Shown here piece after piece: positions 11,454 to 22,655 of a stretch of DNA of 64,000 bases. The stretch comes from Sipunculus nudus (Eukaryota; Annelida; Sipuncula; Golfingiida; Sipunculidae). Position 1 is the stretch's first letter. The number at the start of each line of letters is the position of its first letter. The notes beneath the pieces were generated by a model, which made no database searches, was not told where the DNA came from, and saw only the letters and a list, made by a program, of their open reading frames with translations. The position numbers were made by a program, and so were the translations under genes. The stretch spans positions 96,396,624 through 96,460,623 of the forward strand of contig CM049308.1 in NCBI GenBank assembly GCA_026874595.1, given 5' to 3'.

Positions 11454-11797
11454 ATTAAATCAAAAACAAATAAGAAAACTATAGTTTAAGACCTGGTAGT
11501 GAATGACGAGGTGATCACGGAGGACAATCACAAGGCAAATTATTTTTTGCTAGTATCTTTACCAAAGATAATTTTAAATCAAACATTGATTGTAATGAGA
11601 AAGAATACTCTCTAAAGAAATTCACAGTTAATGAAAGCCATCTGAAATAGTTGAGGATCGATAAGGCTGTGGGACCTGATCAGATCCACTCGCGGATCTT
11701 GAAAGAATGTGCCACTGAAATACTGCGGCCACTCGCTATGGTATTTAACAAAAGCTGAAAAGAAGGTTCAGTTGCTACGGTAGTCCCTATATTCAAG
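11454..11797 (+). pseudogene. LINE reverse transcriptase N-terminal fragment
   Basis: Carries the read NDEVITEDNHKANYFFASIF and then DKAVGPDQIHSRILKECATE and VVPIFK, the standard run-up and first block of CR1/jockey-type RT. Internal stops are present. It is cut after IFK by a minus-strand LINE insertion at about 11798. Confidence 0.75.
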
Positions 11798-11876
11798 ATA
11801 AGATATGATTTATTGCTATATGTAATAAAATCATCACATACAATTAATAGTATTTGGCTTAAACAAACGCATACAA

Positions 11877-12915
11877 CACTCAAAAAACAGATTTGTTGAA
11901 TCAACCAAAAATTGGTTGAATGCAACCAATTTAATTGGTCAAAATATGTCCAAACAATTTATTGTTTAAAACAACCAATTTTGATCGTAATCAAACAACA
12001 GGTATTAGTCTAATCAACCTATATATTGGTCGGAGCAACCAACACAGCTGATCATTTAAACCAACAAAATTGGTCAGTTTTACCAAAATAATTTGGTTAT
12101 TTTCAACCAATGTACTTTGGTTGAGGTCAACCAAAACAAATTGGTTAAATCAGACAATAAATTGGTCACATGAACCTATTCAAATTGGTCAGATTGTTGG
12201 ACACATTTATGTGTGCACTGCCACTTTCAGTCCCCTTTTCAGTTGTTTTATTCTTCAGATTGATTGGGAGTCTTCTTGTAAGTCATTCTTCAGTTTCGGG
12301 TTGCCCTGGTGTGGGTTTCAAGGGGAAACACAAATTCCGCCCTGTCTTGGAATCGAATCTGTGACCGCTCGCACTCAAGTCAGACGTTTTGCCCCTCAGC
12401 CAGCGAAGCTTGCATCTCTTGAATCTGATTTGGAGCACTTTTGTGTCTGATGTTAAAACTGACCAATCGGTTTGGTCAGGGCTTGACCAATCATTTAGTA
12501 AAATAACCAATATGTTGATAAATCAACAAAGGTTTAACTCAACCAAGAAAACTGGTCAAACATATGCAACCAAACGGTCGACCAATAAAAATTGATCAAA
12601 ATAACCAATGAGTTTGGTTACAAGTTGGTTGAAATTACCAATATGTTGGTTAAATCAACCAATATCATCTCAACCAACCAAATTAGTCATATACGTAACC
12701 AATATTTTGGTTATCAATTGACCAATATATTGGTTAAACCTCCATACAGTATTTTTATTCTGTTAACCAATAAAAATTGGTCAAAACAACCAACTGGTTT
12801 CGTTAGTACTTTAACAATGCATTGGTTAAGATAAACTATTTCTTGGTTAAAACAACCAAAACAGGCTTAACCAATTAAATTGGTTATATATTTAACCAAT
12901 CTGTTTTTTTGAGTG
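11877..12915. mobile_element. foldback-type MITE made of ACCAAT/ATTGGT units
   Basis: The ends are inverted: CACTCAAAAAACAGATTTGT at the left and, in reverse complement, CACTCAAAAAAACAGATTGG at the right. The body is a series of short quasi-palindromic units in which ACCAAT and ATTGGT alternate every 13-30 bp, able to form many small hairpins. No duplication of the target is obvious. A SINE-like insert interrupts the body. Confidence 0.65.
12198..12450 (-). mobile_element. tRNA-derived SINE-like insert
   Basis: This 250-bp block lacks the ACCAAT/ATTGGT units present on both sides. On the minus strand it has an A-box-like TGGCTGAGGGG (12393-12403) and a B-box-like GATTCGATTCC (12349-12359), at roughly tRNA spacing. 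That is the RNA polymerase III promoter layout of a tRNA-derived SINE. It could also be a tRNA pseudogene with unrelated flanks. The edges are approximate. Confidence 0.5.
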
Positions 12916-13274
12916 AAGAAATAATAAATTGTGTATGAGAAAAAAGACGACTAAAAATATTTGACAAGGTTATTGAGTTGCAAGTAATATATATTCAACT
13001 GCCGAACGGCTGACGTTCTAGTTGGAGTTCTTTTGGAGTTGCCTGATAGCGACCTATAGCGAACCCCCAATTTCATTTTTTTAAACAAATAGTTCGCCGG
13101 ATGACTGTGATCTTCTATAATATCGTTTGCTTTCTTATACACTCGTGTTTGAGATATGGAGTCAACAGTGGGTAAAGGAACCCAAATGATCCTCTCGGCT
13201 GTTCCCATCCTCTTGAAAGACGGTTCCCTTCCTCGACAGTGATACTACCTCCCCATACAGTGTCTGACAACGCC

Positions 13275-14437
13275 GGAGGGGAGAAAAAGCAACCCGTCGA
13301 ATTATCGACCAGTAAGCCTTACTAGCTTAGTGGGATAACTTTTAGAACAGATCCTCAGCGATCAACTAAAGGTCTGTTTAAAATATAATGAACTAATAGC
13401 CAATGAGCATGGATAACTGGACAGATACACTGGATTCAGGTTCACCAATAAATTTAATAATACAGACTTTGGGAAAGCGTTTGATACAATATCGCATGGT
13501 GGCCTATTAAAACAACTATATGTTTATGGCAAAAAAGACCATGCCCTTAAATGGACCAATGACTTTTTTAATAGCAGGCACACAAATAGTAAGAGTTCAT
13601 GAAGCATTTAATTTCTACATTAGAAGAGGTTGTGAGCGGAGTATCACAAGAATCGGTAATCACCCTTGTGTTATTTGTGGTATACATCAATGACTTCATT
13701 AGAGAAATCAAGGACAGCAAAATAATGCTTTTATTGCGGATGATACTAAGATTTCAGATCTGTTGAAAATGCAGAACATGTAACAAGCTCCAGAAGGATA
13801 TAAACAGATAGGTAAACTGGTCTGAATGGTGGAAATTGGTATTTAATAAAGAAAAATATATGGTACTACATATTGGGAAAAGAAATAAGACACATGTATA
13901 ACATGAGCAATAATCGACAGGTAAAATAATTTGTTAAACTGAAACAGATAAGGACCTTGGTATATACATGGACCCAAAATTGTCTTTCCAGACACACTTA
14001 TGTGAAGCTGTGAAAAAAAAGCAAATAAACGCCTGGGTTTAATTAGGAGATCATGTAAGTACGTCATGTCAGATGATTTATTTCTGCATTTGTACTAAAC
14101 CGTGGTGAGAACTATTTTAAAATACGGTATTGTGGTATGTGCACCATATAGGTTATCAGATAAAAGTTAATGGAAGGTGTACAGAGAAGAGTTACGACAA
14201 TGATACCAAGTTTAAAATACTTTAGCTATGAATGCAGACTAAGAGCACTATATAGAATTACCAACCCTGGAATACAGAAGGATCAAAACAGATATACTTC
14301 AGCTCTGTCGTTTATATACTTGGATAGATTGATATTCAGGAACTTTTCAGTATGGTGGGGTTCAACAGAACTTGAGGACATGGTGCTAAACTCATGAAGA
14401 GCGGTTGCAAAACAGAACTTAGAAGACAGAATTTTTT
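13275..14437 (+). pseudogene. LINE reverse transcriptase core and C-terminal fragment
   Basis: In order: NYRPVSLTSL, FGKAFDTISHGGLLKQL (the block carrying the first catalytic Asp), GVSQESVITLVLFVVYINDF, a degraded ADDTKI box near 13738-13750, KDLGVYMDPKLSFQTHL, and EGVQRRVTTMIPSLKYFSYE. Several frameshifts and stops break it. It is cut at about 14437 by a Helitron-like element and resumes at 16314 with LVDQWNNLPEDLSKSPKVNT, the usual LINE C-terminus. Confidence 0.8.
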
Positions 14438-14519
14438 ATGCCCCCACCACAAAGTGGCCGGGACATATAGTTTTACCCATGTCCGTCCTTCCGTCATTCC
14501 GTCATTCCGAAATTAAACA

Positions 14520-15245
14520 GTTGTACGGACTTTTTTTCGCAATGCCTGCAGATATTGGCCTGATTTTTGGTGTGTGGGCAGATAATGACCAGTTACAGAT
14601 CGAGTTTGCGTTTCGTCCCGGTTGACCTACTTTTGACCGTTTTACGGCTCCTAAACTTAGAAAATTTCATGAAAAATAGAAATTTTCATGACAAATACAC
14701 ATGTATGGACTTTTTTTCGCAATGCCTGCAGATATTGGCCTGATTTTTGGTGTGTCGGCAGATAATGACCAGTTACAGATCGAGTTCGCGTTTCGTCCCG
14801 GTAGACCTACTTTTGACCGTTTTACGGCCCCTAAACTAAGAAAATTTCATGAAAAATAGAAATTTTCATGACAAATACACATGTACGGACTTTTTTTTCG
14901 CAATGCCTGCAGATATTGGCCTGATTTTTGGTGTGTGGGCAGATAATGACCAGTTACAGATCGAGTTCGCGTTTCGTCCCGGTTGACCTACTTTTGACCG
15001 TTTTACGGCCCCTAAACTAAGAAAATTTCATGAAAAATAGAAATTTTCATGACAAATACACATGTACGGACTTTTTTCGCGATGCCTGCAGATATTGGCC
15101 TATTTTTTGGTGTGTGGGCAGATAATGACCAGTTACAGATCGAGTTCGCGTTTCGTCCCTGTTGACCTACTTTTGACCGTTTTACGGCTCCTAAACTTAG
15201 AAAAATTCGTGAAAAATAGAAATTTTTATGACAAATACACATGTA
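14520..15245. repeat. 181-bp tandem repeat, four copies
   Basis: Four near-identical units, each with CAATGCCTGCAGATATTGGC, CAGTTACAGATCGAGTT, TTGACCTACTTTTGACCG and a closing AAATTTCATGAAAAATAGAA. Two more diverged units lie at about 15935-16255, beyond the inner insertion. Open frames here (for example 15012-15242 minus) are repeat artefacts. Confidence 0.9.
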
Positions 15246-15257
15246 CAGCCGTTTTTA

Positions 15258-15927
15258 GCCCTCAGCTCATAGGCTCATGGGCTATTTTCGTCACCCAAGC
15301 TGTCCGTCTGTCCGTCTGTCTGTCCGGTGTCTGTCAATCCGTCCGTTTCGCGTCTGTTAACTTTTACCTTGTGTGCGGGATATCTCTAAAAGGATTCACC
15401 GTTGGAATTTTATTTCATCAGTGAAGATGTATATCGATAAAATCTCGGTCAAGTTCGAAGATGGGTGACCTTGACCCATTTTCTACATTTTAGAGCTGAT
15501 TATAGAAAAACACTCAGAAGTTTATATCTCAGGAACCATTGTGTGGATTTTCACAAAACTTACTATGATCATTGGGACTGATGGTCTGTATGTGCTGCAC
15601 AATTTTGGTGGCGCCACCTGCAATTTCTGATTTTTTAATGAAATTTTATCGGATTTTTTCAATTTTGGCCTTTTGTGCAGGATATCTCCAAAGGTATTCA
15701 ACACAGGAACTTCATTTCTTCAGTGCTATTGCATTATATTTACAAAATCTTGGTCAAGTTCAAAGATGGGTGATCTTGACCTACTTTTCAAGGTCACAGA
15801 GCTTAGTATAGAAAAAAAACTTAGGAGCTTATTTCTCAGGAAGCATTTGATGGATTGTTATGAAACATGGTATATACCTCTCCAATTTAAATTTATAAAT
15901 GATTATCAACTTTTGCTAATATTCTAG
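15258..15927 (+). mobile_element. GTCTGTC-bearing dispersed repeat inside the 181-bp array
   Basis: Begins TAGCCCTCAGCTCATAGGCT with a GTCCGTCTGTC microsatellite soon after, the layout of the other Helitron-like families here. It has two similar internal halves (CAGGATATCTCCAAAGG-type phrases) and the GTGGCGCCACCTGCAA word at about 15608. It splits the 181-bp repeat array. Ends are approximate. Confidence 0.5.
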
Positions 15928-16640
15928 TTTCGCAATGCAATGCTTACAGATACGGGCCTAATTTTTGGCCTGTGGGCGCATAATGACCACTTACAGATCG
16001 AGTTCACTTTTCGTCCCAGTTAACCTATTTTTCACCATATGACAGATCCTGAACATAGAAAATTTCATGAAAGACAGAAATTTTCATGAAAAATGCACAT
16101 ATATGGACTTTTTTTCACAATGCCTGCAGATACTGGCCTGATTTTTGGTGTGTTGCTTGATAATGACCCTTTACAGATCGAGTTTGGATTTTGCCCTTGT
16201 TGACCTACTTTTGACCATACAACACCTCCTGAACTTAAAAAATTTTACAAAATTTAACAAATGTTTCTAATTTGCCCCAGGCGGGGGCATTCGTGTCGTT
16301 CCGACACATCTAGTTTTCTACAAGAGTTTAGTAGATCAATGGAATAATCTACCTGAAGATCTCAGCAAATCACCTAAAGTCAATACATTTAAGTCAGGCT
16401 TAAAAAAACATTGGGAAAATCATCCATCAAAATAAGAACTCAGCTACCTTAAATAAAATCATCCATCAAAATAAGAACTCAGCTACCTTAAGTAGAAGAT
16501 TGTCAAGAATGTCAAGAGGTTCTACGAAGATTTTACTAGTTCAGTGAGGTGAACTATCAAGGAAAATAAATCGGTCCAAAAAGGACGACTTATAAAGAAG
16601 GCCGAAGACCCTATTAGAATACCCTAAGTATAAGTATAAA

Positions 16641-17175
16641 TATAAATGAACATTGTAATTTATTGACTGGATTATATTGGCTCGCACACTTACCGTATAT
16701 TGTTAAAAGACAGTACTTAACAGACTGGTATCACTATAGATATCTGCAGGCCTGGTCTTCGTTCAAGTGAGCGAAAAAAGGAGGCCATGTTCGATGACCT
16801 TTGCTTTATGCTATGTACAACTCCTGTAAAGTTAAATTTGTTATTTTTAAATTTTTTTTCGTGTTTAGATCCAGACTAAACTGTATTATATAATACTAGA
16901 GTTTAGTAATTAACAATTAAATAACATTTAGATAGCTGATGGCAATGTTTGACATTATAGTAAAACACCGTGACGCCGGCACGGACGGCTAACGCACGGT
17001 ATAAGGGTCATGAGACAGTATCAACACGCATGATTTGCGCGGCGGCATACAGTAACCACAGAGGAGTATCAGGAACTTTTTGTTATGTTATTATGTTTAT
17101 CTTAGAAACATGCCTGAGTTAAGCGTAGATTTAATAAAACTTTAATGCGGATTAGTGGAAATAATTCATTTTACC
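16641..17175. other. no recognisable gene
   Basis: About 530 bp between the LINE tail and the 36-bp satellite. No domain or RNA gene is seen. Confidence 0.5.
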
Positions 17176-20100
17176 ATGTCGTCTGATAGACCCCAGCCGA
17201 TGGAAGTCAATTTGTCGTCTGATAGACCTAGGCCGTGATAGTCAGCTTTCTGGTAGACCCAGGTCGATAGTTATAAGCTTGTCGTCTGATAGACCCAGGT
17301 CGATGGTAGTCAGCTTGTCGTCTGATAGACCTAGGCCGTGATAGTCAGCTTTCTGGTAGACCCAGGTCGATAGTTATAAGCTTGTCGTCTAATAGACCCA
17401 GGTCGATGGTAGTCAGCTTGTCGTCTGATAGACCTAGGCCGTGATAGTCAGCTTTCTGGTAGACCCAGGTCGATAGTTATAAGCTTGTCGTCTGATAGCC
17501 CCAGGTCGATGGTAGTCAGCTTGTCGTCTGATAGACCTAGGCCGTGATAGTCAGCTTTCTGGTAGACCCAGGTCGATAGTTATAAGCTTGTCGTCTGATA
17601 AACCCAGGTAGATGGTAGTCAGCTTGTCGTCTGATAGACCCAGGTCGATGGTAGTTAGCTTGTCGTCTGATAGCCCCAGGTCGATGGTAGTCAGCTTGTC
17701 GTCTGATAGACCTAGGCCGTGATAGTCAGCTTTCTGGTAGACCCAGGTCGATAGTTATAAGCTTGTCGTCTGATAGACCCAGGTCGATGGTAGTCAGCTT
17801 GTCGTCTGATAGACCTAGGCCGTGATAGTCAGCTTTCTGGTAGACCCAGGTCGATAGTTATAAGCTTGTCGTCTGATAGACCCAGGTCGATAATTGTCAA
17901 CATGTCGTCTGATAGACCCAGGTCGATGTTAGTCAGCTTGTCATCTGATAGACCCAGGTCGATGGTAGTTAGCTTGTCGTCTGATAGCCCCAGGTCGATG
18001 GTAGTCAGCTTGTCGTCAGATAGAACCAGGTCAATGGTAGTCAGCTTGTCGTCTGATAGACCTAGGCCGTGTTAGTCAGCTTGTCTGATAGACCTAGGTC
18101 GATGGTAGTTAGCTTGTCGTCTGATAGTCCCAGGTCGATGGTAGTCAGCTTGTTGTCTGTAACCCAGGTCAATGGTAGTCAGCTTGTCGTTTGATAGACC
18201 CAGGTCGATGGTAGTCAGCTTGTCATCTGATAGACCCAGGTCGATGGTAGTCAGCTTGTAATCTTATATAGTCCCAGGCTGATGGTAGTCAGCTTGTCGT
18301 CTGTTACCCAGGTCAATGGAAGTCAGCTTGTCGTCTGTAACCCAGGTCGATGGTAGTCAGCTTGTCGTCTGATATAGTCCAAGGTCAATGTTAGTCAGCT
18401 TGTCGTCTGATATACCCAGGTCGATGGTAGTCAGCTTGTCGTCTGTAACCCAGGTCAATGGTAGTCAGCTTGTCGTCTGTAACCCAGGTCAATGGTAGTC
18501 AGCCCGTCGTTTGATAGACCCAGGTCGATGGTGGTCAGCTTGTCATCTGATAGACCCAGGTCGATGGTAGTCAGCTTGTAATCTTATATAGTCCCAGGCT
18601 GATGGTAGTCAGCTTGTCGTCTGTTACCCAGGTCAATGGTAGTCAGCTTGTCGTCTGTAACCCAGGTCGATGGTAGTCAGCTTGTCGTCTGATATAGTCC
18701 AAGGTCGATGGTAGTCAGCTTGTCGTCTGATAGACCCAGGTCGATGGTAGTCAGCTTGTCATCTGATAGACCCAGGTCGATGGTAGTCAGCTTGTAATCT
18801 TATATAGTCCCAGGCTGATGGTAGTCAGCTTGTCATCTGTTACCCAGGTCGATGTTAGTCAGCTTGTCGTCTGATAGACCCAGGTCGATGGTAGTCAGCT
18901 TGTCATCTGATGTAGTCCAAGGTCGATGTTAGTCAGCTTGTCGTCTGATATACCCAGGTCGATGTTAGTCTGCTTGTCGTCTGTAACCCAGGTCGATGGT
19001 AGTCAGCTTGTCGTCTGATATAGTCCAAGGTCGATGTTAGTCAGCTTGTCGTCTGATAGACCCAGGTCGATGGTAGTCAGCTTGTCATCTGATAGACCCA
19101 GGTCGATGGTAGTCAGCTTGTAATCTTATATAGTCCCAGGCTGATGGTAGTCAGCTTGTCGTCTGTTACCCAGGTAAATGGTAGTCAGCTTGTCGTCTGT
19201 AACCTAGGTCGATGGTAGTCAGCTTGTCGTCTGATATAGTCCAAGGTCGATGTTAGTCAGCTTGTCGTCTGATATACCCAGGTCGATGTTAGTCTGCTTG
19301 TCGTCTGATAGACCCAGGTCGATGGTAGTCAGCTTGTCATCTGATATAGTCCAAGATCGATGTTAGTCAGCTTGTCGTCTGATATACCCAGGTCGATGTT
19401 AGTCTGCTTGTCGTCTGATAGACCCAGGTCGATGGTAGTCAGCTTGTCATCTGATAGACCCAGGTCGATGGTAGTCAGCTTGTAATCTTATATAGTCCCA
19501 GGCTAATGGTAGTCAGCTTGTCGTCTGTTACCCAGGTCAATGGTAGTCAGCTTGTCGTCTGTAACCCAGGTCGATGGTAGTCAGCTTGTCGTCTGATATA
19601 GTCCAAGGTCGATGTTAGTCAGCTTGTCGTCTGATATACCCAGGTCGATGGTAGTCAGCTTGTGGTCTGATAGACCCAGGTCAATGTTAGCCAGCTTGTA
19701 ATCTTATATAGTCCCAGGCTGATGGTTGTCAGCTTGTCGTCTGATATAGTCCCAGGCTGATGGTAGTCAGCTTGTCGTCTGATATAATCCCTGGCTGATG
19801 GTAGTCAGCTTGTCGTTTGATAGACCCGTGCAGGTCGATGGTAGTCAGCTTGTCGTCTGATATAATCCCTGGCTGATGGTAGTCAGCTTGTCGTTTGATA
19901 GACCCGTGCAGGTCGATGGTAGTCAGCTTGTCGTCTGATATAATCCCTGGCTGATGGTAGTCAGCTTGTCGTCTGATATAATCCCTGGCTGATGGTAGTC
20001 AGCTTGTCGTCTGATAGACCCAGGTCAATGGTAGTCAGCTTGTAATCTTATATAGTCCCAGGCTGATGGTAGTCAGCTTGTCGTCTGATATAGTCCCAGG

Positions 20101-22655
20101 CTGATGGTAGTCAGCTTGTCGTGTGATATAATCCCTGGCTGATGGTAGTCAGCTTGTCTTTGATAGACCCGTGCAGGTCGATGGTAGTCAGCTTGTCGTC
20201 TGATATAATCCCTGGCTGATGGTAGTCAGCTTGTCGTCTGATATAATCCCTGGCTGATGGTAGTCAGCTTGTCGTCTGATAGACCCAGGTCAATGGTAGT
20301 CAGCTTGTAATCTTATATAGTCCCAGGCTGATGGTAGTCAGCTTGTCGTCTGATATAGTCCCAGGCTGATGGTAGTCAGCTTGTCGTCTGATATAATCCC
20401 TGGCTGATGGTTGTCAGCTTGTCGTTTGATAGACCCGTGCAGGTCGATGGTAGTCAGCTTGTCGTCTGATATAATCCCTGGCTGATGGTAGTCAGCTTGT
20501 CATTTGATAGACCCGTGCAGGTCGATGGTAGTCAGCTTGTCGTCTGATATAATCCCTGGCTGATGGTAGTCAGCTTGTCGTTTGATAGACCCGTGCAGGT
20601 CGATGGTAGTCAGCTTGTCGACAGATATAGTCCAAGGTCGATGTTAGTCAGCTTGTCGTCTGATATACCCAGGTCGATGGTAGTCAGCTTGTCGTCTGAT
20701 AGACCCAGGTCAATGGTAGTCAGCTTGTCGTCTGTAACCCAGGTCGATGGTAGTCAGCTTGTCGTCTGATATAGTTCCAGGTCGATGTTAGTCTGCTTGT
20801 CGTCTGATAGACCCAGGTCGATGGTAGTCAGCTTGTAATCTTATATAGTCCCAGGCTGATGGTAGTCAGCTTGTCGTCTGATATAGTCCCAGGCTGATGG
20901 TAGTCAGCTTGTCGTCTGATATAATCCCTGGCTGATGGTAGTCAGCTTGTCGTTTGATAGACCCGTGCAGGTCGATGGTAGTCAGCTTGTCGTCTGATAG
21001 ACCCAGGTCGAGGGTAGTCAGCTTGTCGTCTGATATAGTCCCAGGTCGATGTTAGTCAGCTTGTCGTCTGATATACCCAGGTCGATGGTAGTCAGCTTGT
21101 CGTCTGATAGACCCATGTCGAAGGTAGTCAGCTTGTCGTCTGATAGACCCAGGTTGATGGTAGTCAGCTTGTCGTTATACAGTCCCAGGCTGATAGTAGT
21201 CAGCTTGTCGTTTGATATAGTCCCAGGCTGATGGTTGTCAGCTTGTCGTCTGTAACCCAGGTCAATGGTAGTCAGCTTGTCGTCTGATATAGTCCCAGGC
21301 TGATGGTAGTCAGCTTGTTGTCTGATAGACCCAGGTCGATGGTAGTCAGCTTGTAATCTTATATAGTCCCAGGCTGATGGTAGTCAGCTTGTCGTCTGTT
21401 ACCCAGGTCAATGGTAGTCAGCTTGTCGTCTGATAGTCCCAGGTTGATGGTAGTCAGCTTGTCGTCTGTAACCCAGGTCGATGGTAGTCAGCTTGTCGTC
21501 TGATATAGTTCCAGGTCGATGTTAGTCTGCTTGTCGTCTGATAGACCCAGGTCGATGGTAGTCAGCTTGTAATCTTATATAGTCCCAGGCTGATGGTAGT
21601 CAGCTTGTCGTCTGATATAGTCCCAGGCTGATGGTAGTCAGCTTGTCGTCTGATATAATCCCTGGCTGATGGTAGTCAGCTTGTCGTTTGATAGACCCGT
21701 GCAGGTCGATGGTAGTCAGCTTGTCGTCTGATAGACCCAGGTCGAGGGTAGTCAGCTTGTCGTCTGATATAGTCCCAGGTCGATGTTAGTCAGCTTGTCG
21801 TCTGATATACCCAGGTCGATGGTAGTCAGCTTGTCGTCAGATAGACCCATGTCGAAGGTAGTCAGCTTGTCGTCTGATAGACCCAGGTTGATGGTAGTCA
21901 GCTTGTCGTTATACAGTCCCAGGCTGATAGTAGCCAGCTTGTCGTTTGATATAGTCCCAGGCTGATGGTTGTCAGCTTGTCGTCTGTAACCCAGGTCAAT
22001 GGTAGTCAGCTTGTCGTCTGATATAGTCCCAGGCTGATGGTAGTCAGCTTGTCGTCTGATAGACCCAGGTCGATGGTAGTCAGCTTGTAATCTTGTATAG
22101 TCCCAGGCTGATGGTAGTCAGCTTGTCGTCTGTTACACAGGTCAATGGTAGTCAGCTTGTCGTCTGATAGTCCCAGGTCGATGGTAGTCAGCTTGTCGTC
22201 TGTAACCCAGGTCGATGGTAGTCAGCTTGTCGTCTGATATAGTTCCAGGTCGATGTTAGTCTGCTTGTCGTCTGATAGACCCAGGTCGATGGTAGTCAGC
22301 TTGTAATCTTATATAGTCCCAGGCTGATGGTAGTCATCTTGTCGTCTGATATAGTCCCAGGCTGATGGTAGTCAGCTTGTCGTCTGATATAATCCCTGGC
22401 TGATGGTAGTCAGCTTGTCGTCTGATAGACCCGTGCAGGTCGATGGTAGTCAGCTTGTCGTCTGATAGACCCAGGTCGAGGGTAGTCAGCTTGTCGTCTG
22501 ATAGACCCAGGCTGATAGTAGTCAGCTTGTCGTCTGATATAGTCCCAGGCTGATGGTAGTCAGCTTGTCGTCTGATAGACCCATGCAGGTCGGTGGTATA
22601 GTCAGCTTGTCTAATAGTCCCAGGTCGATGGTAGTCAAAATGTCTGATAGACCCA
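17176..22655. repeat. 36-bp satellite, about 5.5 kb, with higher-order repeats
   Basis: Roughly 150 monomers built on GTCGTCTGATAGACCCAGG, then TCGATGGTAGTCAGCTT. The left end shows a 103-bp higher-order unit marked by CCTAGGCCGTGATAG at 17227, 17330, 17433 and 17536. The right end shows a roughly 734-bp unit repeated about three times (marker CCAGGTCGAGGGTAG near 21005, 21740 and 22470). Monomer variants of 31-41 bp break any reading frame. Short open stretches of 12-residue repeats (such as 17866-18075) are consequences of the 36-bp period, not genes. Confidence 0.95.

Larger units (their letters stand above)
11798..13274 (-). mobile_element. 5'-truncated LINE (second family) inserted in the first LINE
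   Basis: On the minus strand 12951-13208 encodes a LINE C-terminal segment with ANDIIEDHSHPANYLFKKM, LGVRYRSL and TSAVRQLN, matching the region after the RT domain in many CR1-like elements. The 3' tail ends in a TATCTTATCTT-type sequence at the left edge (11798-11812). Similar tails occur at about 56905 and 62140. The element is split by an ACCAAT/ATTGGT foldback element at 11877-12915. Confidence 0.65.
14438..16313 (+). mobile_element. Helitron-like element ending in a hairpin and CTAG
   Basis: Starts ATGCCCCCACC with the inverted partner GGCGGGGGCAT near the 3' end. A hairpin GTGTCG-TTC-CGACAC (16293-16307) follows, and then CTAG (16310-16313) with a T tract after it. A 3' hairpin plus CTAG next to T is the classical Helitron terminus. 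The interior is a 181-bp tandem repeat, interrupted by another GTCTGTC-bearing repeat at about 15258-15927. No Rep/helicase coding is present. It separates two collinear LINE segments. Confidence 0.7.
4960..16640 (+). mobile_element. decayed CR1/jockey-like LINE broken by four insertions
   Basis: Five segments read in order as one non-LTR retrotransposon: the end of the endonuclease domain (4990-5205), the linker (7400-7716), the start of reverse transcriptase (11454-11797), the RT core to C-terminus (13275-14437), and the last residues plus 3' tail (16314-16640). Signatures include PSILDLVF and PLGSNDHVSL (endonuclease), MWKIFADIL (linker), AVGPDQIHSRILKECATEIL (RT block 1), NYRPVSLTSL, and the DLGVYMDPKLSFQTHL and GVQRR regions. 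The tail ends in an AAGTATAAGTATAA-type microsatellite, with a 36-bp tandem duplication at 16417-16486. Stops and frameshifts run throughout, so it is long dead. Confidence 0.8.

Noticed and set aside
12330-12430. A functional tRNA gene
   Set aside because: Only box-like motifs are visible; no cloverleaf with proper acceptor stem or terminator can be drawn, so a SINE-like origin fits better.
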